Source: Siphonodentalium dalli
Taxonomy: Eukaryota; Mollusca; Scaphopoda; Gadilida; Siphonodentaliidae
Direction: 5' to 3'
NCBI GenBank assembly: GCA_032622095.1
Contig: CP136068.1
Span: forward strand, 164,381,465-164,445,464
DNA: 64,000 bases
Made by a program: the position numbers and the translations under genes. Position 1 is the first letter of the stretch; each line of letters opens with the position of its first letter. The notes below the pieces were generated by a model. It was not told the origin of the DNA. It worked only from the letters and a program-made list of their open reading frames with translations, and did no database searches. Shown in pieces: positions 11,054 through 22,880 of the stretch.

Positions 11054-11504
11054 GTTTGTGATTATTTCAGATTGCGAACCAGACTACCCGCCGCCCCAGG
11101 GAACAACCGGACCTAAACAAAGATCAAAATATTTGTTTAACATAATAAAATATGGGAAACATGATATGATAATAGATACTTGTAGTTGTGGTACAATTGA
11201 ACAGAATAAATAGTAGTACGGTACGCTTGTATAGCCTAAAGCCTTGAACTTGAAGGCATCCCTGATATGAACCAATGAAAGGCATTAATCTGCTTGATGT
11301 AGTCGAAAACAAGCCCTCTGTCACCGTATGCTACTTTCCAGACACTTTTATGAACGAAGATGGATTATTCCTCAAACCTAGCTACCTTTTGAATATGACA
11401 AAAACTATTAAATCAAAACAACCCGCCCCTGATGATCGGGACTACCTGCCCCTGATGATCGGGACAACCCGCCCCAAAATACACCCGGTTGTCCCCAAGC
11501 CTGA
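11054..11504. other. Intron sequence, no feature seen
   Basis: AT-rich intron with an open plus frame (11275-11607) that runs into the hAT-like element. It has no splice context or recognisable domain, so I do not call it coding. Confidence 0.45.
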
Positions 11505-11512
11505 GTTAAGTG

Positions 11513-12068
11513 CAGGGTTCACGCTGCCATTTGCCAATGGCAAAAATAATTCACATTTGGCAAAAAATAATTTCATTTGGCAAAAGTTTTGGCAAGTCAC
11601 TCTTTAATTCCTCAATAAAGTTGAACAATATTGGTCAATCAATACCCTTCATTGTAGGAAATTATTACAATGGAGTTATATTAGTTATGTATTATACGGT
11701 TTCGGATTAAGATACTGTTAATCTGATAGCATTAGTTTCGATGGGTGGAGGGATTACCAGTATTTAGTGTGATGGTGGTGTTTACATAACTAATCTTCTT
11801 GTGATGTTCCCTTCTACCATATTGTGTTCTTCGGTGATTGGTTTATTTTTGTATGATAAACCACAATCGAGATGAGAGTATAGTTATTAACTAACTGCTT
11901 TTCTATCGATATCAAATCTCGACTGTCGGAACATAAGACTCAATCAAGGTTGCAGAAAATGATACTGTCAGGGATAATATTTGGCAAATTCTAAAAGAAT
12001 TTGGCAAAAAATATTTTCATTTGGCAAATTATTTGGCAAAAGTAAATTTCGGTCCAGCGCGGACCCTG
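11513..12068. mobile_element. Non-autonomous hAT-like element
   Basis: Ends are CAGGGTTCACGCTG and (inverted) CAGGGTCCGCGCTG. The flanking 8-mers are GTTAAGTG (11505-11512) and GTTTAGTG (12069-12076), one mismatch apart. Each end carries several TTTGGCAAA runs as subterminal repeats. A related but uninterrupted target, AAGCCTGTGTTTAGTGTGCC, is at about 15193-15212, an effectively empty paralogous site. There is no transposase inside. Confidence 0.8.
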
Positions 12069-12088
12069 GTTTAGTGTGCCTGTCATTT

Positions 12089-12178
12089 GCAGAATGCGGT
12101 CCCCAGAGGGTGAGTTTAGTGATGATATCCTACGCAGCGGGCTAGCATCAACAAATTCACCCTCTTGGAACCTCATTA
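12089..12178. repeat. Foldback hairpin repeat, family 1
   Basis: GCAGAATGCGGTCCCCAGAG pairs with the inverted CTCTTGGAACCTCATT around a loop that includes GCGGGCTAGC. It directly follows the hAT-like element, which inserted in its left flank. Confidence 0.7.
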
Positions 12179-12183
12179 TACTG

Positions 12184-12640
12184 GAGTCAGCTTGTCCGTC
12201 GTCCGTCCGTCGTCCGTCCGTGGACACAAATTTGTCCGGAGTTTTTCTCAGTCGTTTTTTGATCAATTTCCGTGAATCTTGGTACAGACATCAACCACCA
12301 TGGGAACCTGTGCACCTGCGATTATGACGTCTGTCGGACATTTTTTGGTTGAGTTATCCCCCCTTTTTCGACTTTAGAAAATTTTCGCAACATGTAACTT
12401 TTGTCCGAGCTTTAATTCCTACATTTTTCGGTCAATTTTTTAAAAACGTGGCACAGATATTTAGTATAATGGGAACTTGTGCACCTGCGATTATGATGTC
12501 TGTCCGACATTTTTTGGTGGAGTTATCCCCCTTTTTCGACTTAGAAACTTTTTTTGCAACATGCATAATTTTGTCCGAGCTTTTATTCCTACATTTTTCG
12601 GTCAATAGGTTTAAGATTAGGGTTATGGTTGTACACCTGC
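12184..12640 (+). repeat. Diverged tandem repeat, ~170-bp unit
   Basis: Two and a half units with CATGGGAACCTGTGCACCTG, GTTGAGTTATCCCC and TTCCTACATTTTTCGGTCAA, preceded by a TCCGTCGTCCGTCCG run. A distant relative is at 31660-32060. 12641-13041 holds no further feature except a fragment near 12770-12860 shared with sequence near 15315-15405. Confidence 0.65.
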
Positions 12641-13041
12641 AATGGGAACTGTTATTTTATTATTTTAACTAAATGTTTACTGACATGTGAAACATCTTAG
12701 TATTTTAAAAACAGGGGGGTATCCATAGTCCCATTGGGACAGTCACACCTCTCGTTCTGTTTGCCCTCATCTGCTATGGGAGACAGATAGAAGATTGAAG
12801 TTCCCAAATGGTGAATATTATGATGTACACCCATTGGAAACCTTGATTAAGCAAGTCTGTCAATTTGGGGATATAGAGAAACTAAACTAAAAAAGAAACA
12901 GAATCTATGTGAAGAAGTTTCTATAGAAATTTGATAGTAAAGAAACTTTCCAGAGAATATGAGGCCCTAAGTCATCAGCTCCGGCGCAATCTTGTCTCAC
13001 TCCGGCCTAATCTGCTATAACTTAAACTGTCTAACCTACAG

Positions 13042-13187
13042 GTGATAGTCAAAGGAAAGCCGCACCAGGCCAGTCTTATTCCAATCTTGCCCAATCTAAA
13101 CCATGGCAGAGAGAACCGCCTCAAGCACAGTCTGTGATATATGACCGGGATAGTGCAATGGAACCCACACCTCAGGCTTCTGTCCAG
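13042..13187 (+). CDS. mael: Maelstrom-like gene, fifth visible exon
   Basis: Acceptor TCTAACCTACAG and donor GTCAGT. Two bases complete the glycine codon opened by the preceding exon; the exon ends in phase 0. It encodes DSQRKAAPGQSYSNLAQSKP, then WQREPPQAQSV and a segment with IYDRDSAMEPTPQ. It is low-complexity and polar, rich in Gln, Pro and Ser, and likely disordered. A ~42-bp minisatellite starts within 15 bp of the donor. Confidence 0.75.
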
Positions 13188-13199
13188 GTCAGTATAAAT

Positions 13200-13770
13200 A
13201 ACTCTCAGCATAGGGTCAGCCTAGAGCTTTTATTATAAAGAACCCTCAGCACAGGGTCAGCCTAGAGCTTTCTGCATAAAGAACCCCTCAGCACAGGGTC
13301 AGCCTAGAGCTTTCTGCATAAAGAACCCTCAGCACAGGGTCAACCTACAGCTTTCTGCATAAAGAACCCCTCAGCACAGGGTCAGCCTAGAGCTTTCTGC
13401 ATAAAGAACCCTCAGCGCAGGGTCAACCTACAGCTTTCTGCATAAAGAACCCTCAGCACAGGGTCAACCTACAGCTTTCTGCATAAAGAACCCTCAGCAC
13501 AGGGTCAACCTACAGCTTTCTGCATAAAGAACCCTCAGCATAGGGTCAACCTAGAGCTTTCTGCATAAAGAACCCTCAGCATAGGGCCAGCCTAGAGCTT
13601 TTATTATAAAGAACCCTCAGCGCAGGGTCAGCCTAGAGCTTTCTGCATAAAGAACCCTCAGCACAGGGTCAGCCTAGAGCTTTCTGCATAAAGAACCCTC
13701 AGCATATGGTCAACCTACAGCTTTCTGCATAAAGAACCCTCAGCATAGGGTCAGCCTAGAGCTTTCAGTT
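13200..13770 (+). repeat. Minisatellite, ~42-bp unit, next to a splice donor
   Basis: About 13 copies of a unit with CTCAGCACAGGGTCAGCCTA and GAGCTTTCTGCATAAAGAAC. A stray copy lies at about 15134-15175. Each unit contains CAGGGTCAG, similar to the CAGGTCAG of the adjacent donor, so the array may have grown from that junction; this similarity is short. Confidence 0.85.
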
Positions 13771-13772
13771 AT

Positions 13773-13885
13773 AGATAGACACCTGGGTGGTATTGGATAT
13801 GCGGGAGAAACAACACCGGTGAGGGCCATAGGCCCGAAATGGGATTGTTTCTCCCGCATATCCAATACCACCGAGGTGTCTATCT
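13773..13885. repeat. Near-perfect hairpin
   Basis: AGATAGACACCTGGGTGGTA with its continuation GGATATGCGGGAGAAACAA pairs with the complementary arm ending GGTGTCTATCT. The loop is about 30 bp (CACCGGTGAGGGCCATAGGC). The arms are about 40 bp with very few mismatches. Confidence 0.8.
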
Positions 13886-15220
13886 TACTTTTAGAACAGT
13901 TCTGTCATCCATTGTTTGTAGCAGGTGTCTACTCGTCATGGGCTTGTTGTATTGATGTGTAATTGACACAAGCATTGGATATCTGGGTGTGACAATTGGA
14001 TATTACGGATATCCAACTGTTGGATATTACATATATCCAATTGTTGAGGCAATAAGTCAGACACTTGGTTTGATTCAAGTCGTCACCACCAATATGGTGG
14101 GGCTGGGGTGGGAGGGGGGGTCTTACACACAAACACACAGCAGTATCAATTTAGAAAATACATAATGCCAATGTAAGTTATCCATTGAGGTCCGGTGACC
14201 GACTGTTATTTACTGCAAAGATCTTTAGGTCATTGCATTCGCTGCGAAACGGTATGTCATGATTAAAATAATATATGACCTCATTCGATAATTTACGTTG
14301 GTCAAGAACTGCTTGTAAATCCAACTTCGAATTCATGGAATAAATAAATCCGGTAACGGCTCCTCGAAAGAATTTCTATTATTTTTTATTCCAATATTAA
14401 CGGAAAACATCAGTTGGATCATCGGCCGGATCGTCATTTACCTCCAGGCGCTGCGATGTTTATTTTTGGTTATAAAATGGACGCCATGCTGATAATATAT
14501 AACTATGTAATAACCATTCAGATAATGTCGACACAGAAAGTTTAGAAAATTACTTTGTTCGGCTTCGCCGGACGAAAATAGCACACAAGTACACGTGCAG
14601 AATCAGTTTTGACAATAAGTCAAACATTACTTATCTAGAATCGTAAGTCCAACTTTAAGTCCCCCTTTCGAATGCGGAGTGTGGTCGCGTCCTGTTTTCA
14701 ACCAATGTCATATTCATGTTCACGTTCGTTCGTGTGTGTTCGGTCCATATTCTGAAAGTTTTGGAGAACAATTAGCAAACATGTGCAACGTACTCCGGGT
14801 AGTACTTTGTGACGTGCGCATACTGTAACTGAGTTATTCTCAGCCTATGATACTGGCAAAATTCACTCTTCTCAACCATGCTGATATGGAAATGAGTAGC
14901 TAATTGGAGACATTCGTTTATGCGCCCGACAACAACGTGTTAATTAATTAGACTAAAGCGTGGGGTAAGCTAATCGCCGACAAAGACAATATCATGCTTG
15001 GGGCTCACGAAGGGGGTAAAATAATAAATACATTTCATTTTTCAAAGTGTGTATATTACACAATCAATTAACATGATTTGCTTCTTTCTGGTATCTAGTT
15101 TCTGAATTCTTGAACCACCATTCGGTCAGAAATGTTCTGTATAAAGAACCATCAGCACAGGGTCAGCCTGGAGGTTTCAAATTGGGAGAAGCAAGCCTGT
15201 GTTTAGTGTGCCTGTCATTT
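13886..15220. other. Intron sequence
   Basis: No exon, RNA gene or clear element. 13970-14045 holds three TTGGATAT(T)AC-type repeats and 15134-15175 is a stray minisatellite unit. Confidence 0.5.
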
Positions 15221-15313
15221 GCAGAATGAGGTCCCCAGAAGGTGAATTTAGTGACGCTATCCCACACAGCGGGCTAGCATCACCAAGTTCACCCTCTTGG
15301 GACCTCATTCTGC
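15221..15313. repeat. Foldback hairpin repeat, family 1
   Basis: GCAGAATGAGGTCCCCAGAA pairs with the inverted end TGGGACCTCATTCTGC. The flanking TTTAGTGTGCCTGTCATT matches the flank at 12070-12088 and supplies the uninterrupted version of the hAT target site. Confidence 0.8.
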
Positions 15314-16083
15314 ATAGCCTCATCTGCTATAGGAGACATAGACTCAGATTGAAGTTCCCAAATGGTGAATATTGTGATGTACACCCATTGGGAACCTCGA
15401 TTATGCAATTTTCGGATAGTAACACGGACTGGAATTTGATATCACGGGGTCAATTAGCTCTGGTAGGTTTTGATATGAAGATGATCAATGGACTCCAGAT
15501 ATATAGTAATAACAGTATTTATTGTTGAATTCCAAGCATATATTAGGTACACAAGTATTGAACAATCTATCGGGTGCCGATGAAATGCAATATATAATCC
15601 GGGTGCCGTGAAGAGAGAATAAGAACCGGGTGCCGTGAAGAGTTAAGTCTAAAGATGAATTGCTTAACTTACATTTAGAAGTTTTTATATATATATACAA
15701 CTTAGTGAAACAATAGATTTGATTAGCCAAAGACGTGTGAAAGCCTGAAGCATACTAATTAACAGCAGGACTTGCCACCTGGACATTTAGAATAATAGGT
15801 GTAAAGATTTATGTCAATTGATAAGAGTTATATGAAGCTAAATGGACAATTAGCAATTAACGTTGCAAGCCTTAGTTAAGATGATAAAGATAAAGAACAA
15901 TTGAGGCATGATTGATTGAAAGTAATGAACAGATTTGAGAGGAAATGAATATGAAGTAAAGTAAATAAGAAATAGTTTGAATGGGGGAATATGGCTTGGT
16001 GATAATAGAGAGAAACTAAACTAAAAAAAGATAGATTCTAAGTTTCTATAGAAACTTGATAATAAAGAAGATGGGGCCTAAGT

Positions 16084-16158
16084 AGAATGAGGTCCCCAGA
16101 GGGTGAATTTAGTGATGCGGGATAGCATCACTAAATTAACCTTCTGGGGATCTCATTC
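16084..16158. repeat. Foldback hairpin repeat, family 1 (short copy)
   Basis: AGAATGAGGTCCCCAGAGGG pairs with TTCTGGGGATCTCATTC. The loop is shorter than in the other copies. The rest of 15314-16404 is intron without a further feature. Confidence 0.75.
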
Positions 16159-16404
16159 AGACATGTTATAATTAGGTTTGGTTATCAGGGAGAAGTATTA
16201 ATGGGTGAAATTCAATTTACTCTCCAACACCCCCTTCTATAAGTATTATGCAACACAAGATCCAATTTATAAAGCCAAAAAACACTACTATAATCAATAA
16301 ATAGAGTTTAAACATGCTGTTGGGACATACACATACTGGTATGAGAGAGAAGTGGCCCTGGGACAAAAATAGGGAGAAGTTGCCCATTTTAAGGGAAGAA
16401 GTCT

Positions 16405-16885
16405 AACAATTCGCCCTCTAGGCTGGTCTCTGAAACAATCTGCCCTCTAGGCTGGTCCCTCTCCCTATTTGCCCACTAGGCTGGTCCCTCTCCCTATTTG
16501 CCCTCTAGGCTGGTCCCTCTCCCTATTTGCCCTCTAGGCGGGTCCCTCTCCCTATTTGCCCTCTAGGCTGGTCCCTCTCCCTATTTGCCCTCTAGGCTGG
16601 TCCCTCTCCCTATTTGCCCTCTAGGCGGGTCCCTCTCCCTATTTGCCCTCTAGGCTGGTCCCTCTCCCTATTTGCCCTCTAGGCGGGTCCCTCTCCCTAT
16701 TTACCCTCTAGGCTGGTCCCTCTCCCTATTTGCCCTCTATGCTGGTCCCTCTCCCTATTTGCCCTCTAGGCGGGTCCCTCTCCCTATTTGCCCTCTAGGC
16801 GGGTCCCTTTCCCTATTTGCCCTCTAGGCGGGTCCCTCTCTCTATTTGCCCTCTGGGCTGGTCTCTGTCCCAATATGCCCTCTAA
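16405..16885. repeat. Minisatellite, 29-bp unit
   Basis: About sixteen units of CTCCCTATTTGCCCTCTAGG followed by C(T/G)GGTCCCT, with a T/G polymorphism alternating between copies. The pyrimidine-rich plus strand means a G/A-rich minus strand. Confidence 0.9.
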
Positions 16886-16988
16886 AATTATTAATCATGG
16901 CCTAATGTTTATATAAGAAAGACTTTGAGTGTTAAGGCCACACAAAGTCAATTTCCCCTTTTCTCAGGTCTGCGCGGATGGTCCCGAA

Positions 16989-16989
<1 letters not shown>

Positions 16990-17028
<39 letters not shown>
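16990..17028. repeat. Homopolymer of 39 C
   Basis: An uninterrupted C run flanked by near-identical words (GGATGGTCCCGAA before, TGATGGTCCCGAA after). An assembly or polymerase artefact in its length is possible. Confidence 0.85.
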
Positions 17029-17584
17029 ACGCTGATGGTCCCGAAACCTGGATTTTTTTGGCGACCACTAGAACACATGGCCGATGTTGACATCTACTAA
17101 TATGAATCATACATGACCCGTAGTGGAACAACCACACATTATGTGCCTCAAATTTGCCTTTTTTCGGCGACATAACGCTAAGAATAATTTATGTAACATC
17201 ATGCAGTGGTCATGACGGAGACGACATGCCAACTTGACAAGACATGTCGTGCATTGTAAAATTTTGTCTGGATTCTCGTCATGACTTCTTCATTTTTCAT
17301 ATTCATTAAGCGAACCAACGAAATTGTTCTAAATGAAATTAATAGACCGAAATCACATGTGAATTCCTCGTAAGTTGTGAAGTAGTTACTTTCAATTTTA
17401 TCGCGATGCTTCATTTCCAATTCCGCGTTTTTTGCAATCTCCACACGGTTGCTAACCGGAAGTCACGTGACAATTTCTCCAAAATCTATACCCGCTATCT
17501 TGAAATATCAATGATGGATATAGAAACAAATATATGACGTCATTCACCTGCCACAGGTATAAGCACCCTTGGTGGTTGCTATTA

Positions 17585-17692
17585 CCGGTACATAGACATT
17601 CTAACTTTCCGCTTTCCTTATCGCTCCTTTAACTGTAACATTTGACTTTATCCCCTATCCAAGTTGAGCTTCATTGTCATTGACACTTTCAT
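17585..17692 (+). repeat. 3'-end fragment of a pearl-like element
   Basis: Ends with AAGTTGAGCTTCATTGTCAT and TGACACTTTCAT, the terminal hairpin motif also found at 26.2, 38.3 and 44.6 kb. The tandem-repeat core is missing. Confidence 0.6.
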
Positions 17693-17849
17693 ATATTTTG
17701 TAGCCACAAGTCGCCGGGGGTCAGTGACCTTAGATTTAGAAAATAAAAAAGTTTTTCATCCATATAAATATTTAGTATTGCCCACTCTCTAAACTGAGAA
17801 TGGGGGGCATTGCACTTTTTGCTTGTACATCTTAATTTTATATTTGCAG

Positions 17850-18195
17850 CCACAAGGCGCCTGGGGTCAAGGAGTCCCGCGAAGCATGGGTTCAGGTCAA
17901 GGTCGTGGGATTAGCATCGCTCCCCAGATGGAAGAACCTCCGCAGCCTCGACCCATCCGACCGATTCAAGCAACTCAACCAGTCATTCCAGACGGCTTCG
18001 CTCAAGCGCGGCCTCCAGGTGTCGCTCCACAAGCTAGACCTTCCGCAGGGCTGCAGATGGGGCGGGGCTACAGGCCGGGCGGTCCTCAGCAAGGTAGCAT
18101 TGGTCGTGGTATATCAGTTCCGCCCACCATTAACCAGTCTCCGAACCCGGCGCTGTTGCAGCAGATGGCCGCATCTAATCCGAACACCATGGCAG
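17850..18195 (+). CDS. mael: Maelstrom-like gene, sixth visible exon (RG-rich tail)
   Basis: Acceptor TTTTATATTTGCAG and donor GTATGT; phase 0 in, phase 1 out, 115 full codons. It begins PQGAWGQGVPRSMGSGQGRG and is dominated by Gly, Pro, Gln and Arg, with RG sites in GQGRGISIAP, MGRGYRPGG and IGRGISVPP; GRGIS occurs twice. RG and GRG sites are typical substrates for symmetric arginine methylation and Tudor-domain docking in piRNA-pathway proteins; here that is an inference. It is the largest exon seen and, being continuous over 346 bp with both splice sites, the strongest coding evidence in the window. Confidence 0.8.
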
Positions 18196-18649
18196 GTATG
18201 TCCTCTTATATTATTCAAATCTATGATCCTCTTATATTGTTGCCCATATATTGAAGATGGCCAACATGTATATAGATGACGGAAAAATTATTTTTTGACG
18301 GAGTTATTAACCCTTTTCGACTTTTCTGTATGAGGGTACCTTCATGCAAGTTCATGGTGTAATCAACTCCTCCTACATTTTTCATCCTAGAGATTTGAAA
18401 CTTCAGAATATTGTTGCCCATATATTGAAGATTTTATATTCAAAGCTACGGAAGGGGTTCAATTGTTTTATAGGTAGGTGGGTGTTTGACCAGGTAACAC
18501 ATCTGACAGGGTGAGCGAGCACCTATAGCCCTCTGGAACAAGTCAGAATGGAGGACAGGCTGACGGACTATAATGCCTTTCCGTTTGTCAACTTAGGTAT
18601 AGTGAAAGACATAATGGCTTAAAATCTATCCATCATATAATTTCCTCAC
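18196..18649. other. Intron 6, first part
   Basis: A 22-bp word containing TTGTTGCCCATATATTGAAG is repeated at about 18238 and 18409. Nothing else was recognised. Confidence 0.5.
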
Positions 18650-19030
18650 CTAACCCTTTACCCAACAGAACGGTCCTGTGCCAATGCATTCTCTATGGTC
18701 GACTCGCATATATAAGAGAATGCATTGGCTTAACACATTAAAAATTATAAAATTGTTAAAGAATGTAAGAAAAAATGGTAAAAAGTGTTAAAAAAAGATT
18801 TTTTTTAGGCCAATGCATTCTCTTATATATGCGAGGCGACCTATGGTCGACTCGCATATATAAGAGAATGCATTGGCACAGGGCATAACTGTAACTATCA
18901 CAATGTGGTCAAGGAGCCGGTTCCAATGATATCCATATTTGTATGGTTCTATTGAGACAGACCGAAGATATTTTAGGCTGTTGAAGCTTTATTTGGCCGG
19001 TTTTGGCCGGTTTGTTGGGTAAAGGGTTAA
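18650..19030. mobile_element. piggyBac-like MITE
   Basis: Left edge CTAACCCTTTACCCAACAG, right edge TTGTTGGGTAAAGGGTTAA. The left TTAA has mutated to CTAA. The interior carries paired GCATATATAAGAGAATGCA blocks in opposite orientations. Close relatives are at 29586, 32500 and 56811. It sits only 40 bp from the left end of the DIRS-like element. Confidence 0.8.
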
Positions 19031-19069
19031 TGAAGGTGGTATTTAAGTATAGGTTATAACCCGCTTGGG

Positions 19070-19242
19070 TTTTTCCGCCAAGGAGAAGCCCTCAACTGAA
19101 CTATATGGATTACGTCTCCGGCCTTGTGTCAATCAGGAGGGTTAAAATTTTATTGCTGTGCCGACCCCACTCACATCCGTGTCCAGATTAGTCTCGCATG
19201 AATACACCCGCATTCTATCTATTGTCTAGTCAGTTTTTATTC
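19070..19242. repeat. Left inverted terminal repeat of DIRS-like element
   Basis: Begins TTTTTCCGCCAAGGAGAAGC and continues through TTACGTCTCCGGCCTTGTGT to TATTGTCTAGTCAG. Its inner ~130 bp is the reverse complement of 23878-24012; its outer ~40 bp instead matches the complement of 23712-23752. Confidence 0.8.
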
Positions 19243-20704
19243 CTCCTCGCCAGGACAGGATCGTTTCTATTTTCTCAAGGTTGTATCTTTCTGTGTTGCG
19301 AGTTTATCGACTCAATATTTATTGTTGATATTACAAACTTGCAATTTATTGTACCCGATAGTTAATTAATATTTCTCACATCCGAAACGGGAACTTTTTT
19401 CGTTTCACTGTATCCGTAATTTGTTTCCGTGTTTTCTGTTTTCCTCAAGACGGCTTTATCTTCCAACAATTGGAATTAAGATGGCCATCTTGACAATGAC
19501 TAAAGAAGCACATAGCTTACTTGTGGCAAAACCACATAGTGCATATTGTGCCACACATACGGCGTGATGACTATCATGACTTACAATTGAGGACGCAATG
19601 TAGTACGGTATGCGATGTCTCCTAATTTCGTGCTACACGTGTTTCACTTTACATAAGTTTCCGTCGACTCGCTTCGGTTATTTCGTAAGTTCCGTTGCTT
19701 TGTATCCTAATGTATACTGCCAAATCATACATGGCACTGCTCTGTTAATTCGCAGAAATACGAAAGATAGTACTTGTTATCACTATCAGATGACAATTCA
19801 CATTTCTTTCGACTGAGCGATCTGTAATATTGTTTTAACGATCAATACCTGCGAATCTACGCCCGCCAGTATGTATGAGCGCGTGGTCTTGTTAGACACA
19901 TGACAAATGTAATAACACATTACATCGACTTCAAGGTATTTCGAAAATTCTACCTTGTCTATCACGATTAAATATCATATAACTCATTGTATCATCAGTA
20001 CAATAGTTACTAACACTCCGTAACAGGGGGATGGTATTCGTTATCACATATATAACCACACTTCGAATTGATGTGTTGTCTGACGTTCTAAATATTGTGT
20101 TGCATTCTTTACATCCATGTATGTACAGTTTGGGTTCCTACGAACTATTGTTCACCAACTGCAATGAAGTGAAAACTTTGTGGCCTGACACTAAGCCATC
20201 TTACCGTAGGCTCTAATATGCCTCGGCGTGGGCGAGCTTGCAATGATGTATTGCACGCCGTAATAGTTCCATACATTGTACATGACAATCATATCGTATC
20301 AGGGCCTCATGTATGCTGTCAGAACTGACTACTAGTATGCTTACATATGGTGAACAGTTTTCATCCCAATACTGACATACTTTGCAGTTTCATCAGTGAA
20401 TGATAACGGCAAACAGCGAAATAGAAAGAATACATATTGTCACGTGCTCCAGATTCACTGCCAATAGTCTTTCCAGTAGAGACCATCACTTGGCTCACTA
20501 ACTTCTATTTCCACATATATCAAAACGATATTCTGCCACATAGCTTTCACTCGTGTATGATGCGCAGTTACATGCAACACATTTATATTGCGCAGAAAGG
20601 ACTGCATTTGTATTGTTACATGTCTAAAGCGAGCTTACATGCGCAGCGTTTATATTGCGCACATCTACTGCCAATATATTTCCGAAACCGGCCATGACAT
20701 GGCT

Positions 20705-22880
20705 CTTCGTCTATGGCGGCTGTTCTGGGTGGGGAAGACTCGTTGTCACGTGACGCTCTTGCTCTCATAGACATAGCGCACCAGCCAAATGGCCTTCTGA
20801 CTCTTCCCCATGGTGCAGTGGCCCACATCATTACAAGATGGGGCCCAGTCGATCCCCTGGAATAGTAATACCTTCGGGATACATCCGGGCCTGCTCCTCC
20901 GCAGTCATGTGATCATAGTGGTATATCATCGACATATCCACTGATTATGTGACAAAACGATTCGATACAATCATGACGAAAATACAGGCATTCGTATCTT
21001 CACGTCCGCTGTAAGCGCACTTTCCTAACGGAAACCGCCTAGTTCTTGCCTATGTGCATTCGGAACTCATCGTCCTCATATACGAGAAAAGACAGTATCT
21101 TACCTGTCATAGCAGGTAAGATCACGTGGCCAGGGGTATAACGTGATTTTATATTAACCTTACTTTATATTCAATAACCTAGGTTGTATTGTGTTATGTA
21201 TATTAACCTTGCTTTGTTATCACTAACAGCATGTCTTGCAGTCGAACATGATTCGAATTTGATGGCCACACACCGTGCAGGTTGCTCATTCACGGGTGTA
21301 TTACTTGTTATAGTTGGGTAAGGGCATATTAGTCAATGATTACCTACTTTGAGCAACCGTACCAGTCTTTACCTCGGGCAGGACCAGTTCCGGCCCCCCA
21401 GGTCCTGCTACGGCAGTTGAACCAATGGTAGGCGGGTGCTGCATGCGGTTGATTCGGGAAACCAATCTTCACGGGCGATTGCTCCGGCACCTTTCTCTCA
21501 GGTGCCTAATGGTAGTGGCAATACGATTATTAAATTTCGAAAAAATTCACATCGATATACTATTATTCCACATAGAGTGAAATTTCCATCAGTATTTTGA
21601 TTTCGGCCTGGATTCCTGCCACGAAGATCTGTTTATTGGGCACCTGGGAGTAGCCTTTGGCGGCTGTTCTGGGTGGGGAAGACTCGTTGTCACGTGACGC
21701 ATATGCTCTCATAGACATAGCGCACCAGCCAAATGGCCTTCTGACTCTTCCCCATGGTGCAGTGGCCCACATCATTACAAGATGGGGTCCAGTCGATCCC
21801 CTGGAATCGTAATACCTTCGGGATACATCCGGGCCTGCTCCTCCGCCGTCATGCGATCATAGTGGTATGTCATCGACATTTATTCCAGTTTGGTCAGGAC
21901 CACCTGCATTTGGGGGATTCCATGGAAGGGGCTTCCTCTGATCAAATGGCTCATCAGAACTTATTCCCTCTGGCCTTGGGGGCGCAGCTTGATGATGCCC
22001 CAGAATTTGAGGGGGTGACCTTGGACAGGCCATAGCTACTTATCCCAAATGCAAGAGCATTTGTCTTGCGTCGAACCATTTCAGAGTAGGCCTCTTCCAC
22101 AGTCTGGTATCCCAACCTGATGCAGCCAATTCTGTTGGCGTCGATCTTGACATGCTTCTCTGCATCGCATGGCGTCGGCAGGTTTGACGACGATGAGCAA
22201 GAATCGCGGGTCGACAGTGGGTCGTCAGGCACACTGTCGGACGAGGATTCTTTTATAAAAGAAAAAAGAAGAAAAGAAAAAGAAAGAAGAAATAAAAAGA
22301 AGAAAGAGAAAAAATAGCCTTTGGAGGATGTTCTGGGTGGGGTAGACTCGTTGTCACGTGACGCTCTTGCTCTCATAGTCTAGACATAGCGCACCAGCCA
22401 AATGGCCTTCTGACTCTTCCCCATGGTGCAGTGGCCCACATCATTACAAGATGGGGTCCAGTCGATCCCCTGGAATCGTAATACCTTCGGGATACATCCA
22501 GGCCACTCCTTCACCGGTAGGAAAGAAAGGCTGAATGATCTGGGTGGGGAAGACTTGTTGTTGCGTGCCTCCAAGTGCTGCACCAACCAACCTTCTAACT
22601 CTTCCCCATGGTGCAGGGGCCCACATCTCCACAAGATGGGGTCCAATCCCCTGGAATCGTAATACCTTAGGGATACCTCCAGGCCACTCCTTCACCGGTA
22701 GGAAAGAAAGGCTGAATGATCTGGGTGGGGAAGTCTTGTTGCGTGCCTCCAAGAGCTGCACCAACCAGCCTTCTATCTCTTCCCCACGGTGCAGTGGCCC
22801 ACATCTCCACACGATGGGGTCCAATCTCCTGGAATCGTAATACCTTCGGGATACCTCCAGGCCACTCCTTCACCGGTCAT
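20705..22880. repeat. Dispersed internal duplications within the DIRS-like element
   Basis: A ~200-bp block (GGCTGTTCTGGGTGGGGAAG to GGGATACATCC) occurs at about 20711, 21659 and 22324. Shorter ~180-bp derivatives run head-to-tail at 22513-22690 and 22691-22876. Minus-strand frames through these blocks share CGPLH and WLVQ-type peptides, so they may be relics of a coding segment, but I recognise no domain. Confidence 0.7.
22245..22316 (+). repeat. Polypurine (A/G) tract
   Basis: About 70 bp of almost only A and G (AAAGAAAAAGAAAGAAGAAA). A polypurine stretch could prime plus-strand synthesis in retroelements, but DIRS replication is not known to need one; it may be simple sequence. Confidence 0.6.

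Noticed and set aside
11275-11607. 110-codon plus-strand frame
   Set aside because: It crosses into the hAT-like element, has no splice signals and no recognisable domain.
12076-15528. Frames with CRMRSPEGEFSD-type peptides
   Set aside because: They come from the family-1 hairpin, which is open on both strands because it is palindromic.
16964-17173. Minus-strand frame with a polyglycine run
   Set aside because: Created by the 39-C homopolymer; no splice or start context.
22380-22840. Overlapping frames on both strands in the DIRS-like element
   Set aside because: Both strands are open across the same duplicated block and no retroelement domain is recognisable; kept only as internal repeats.
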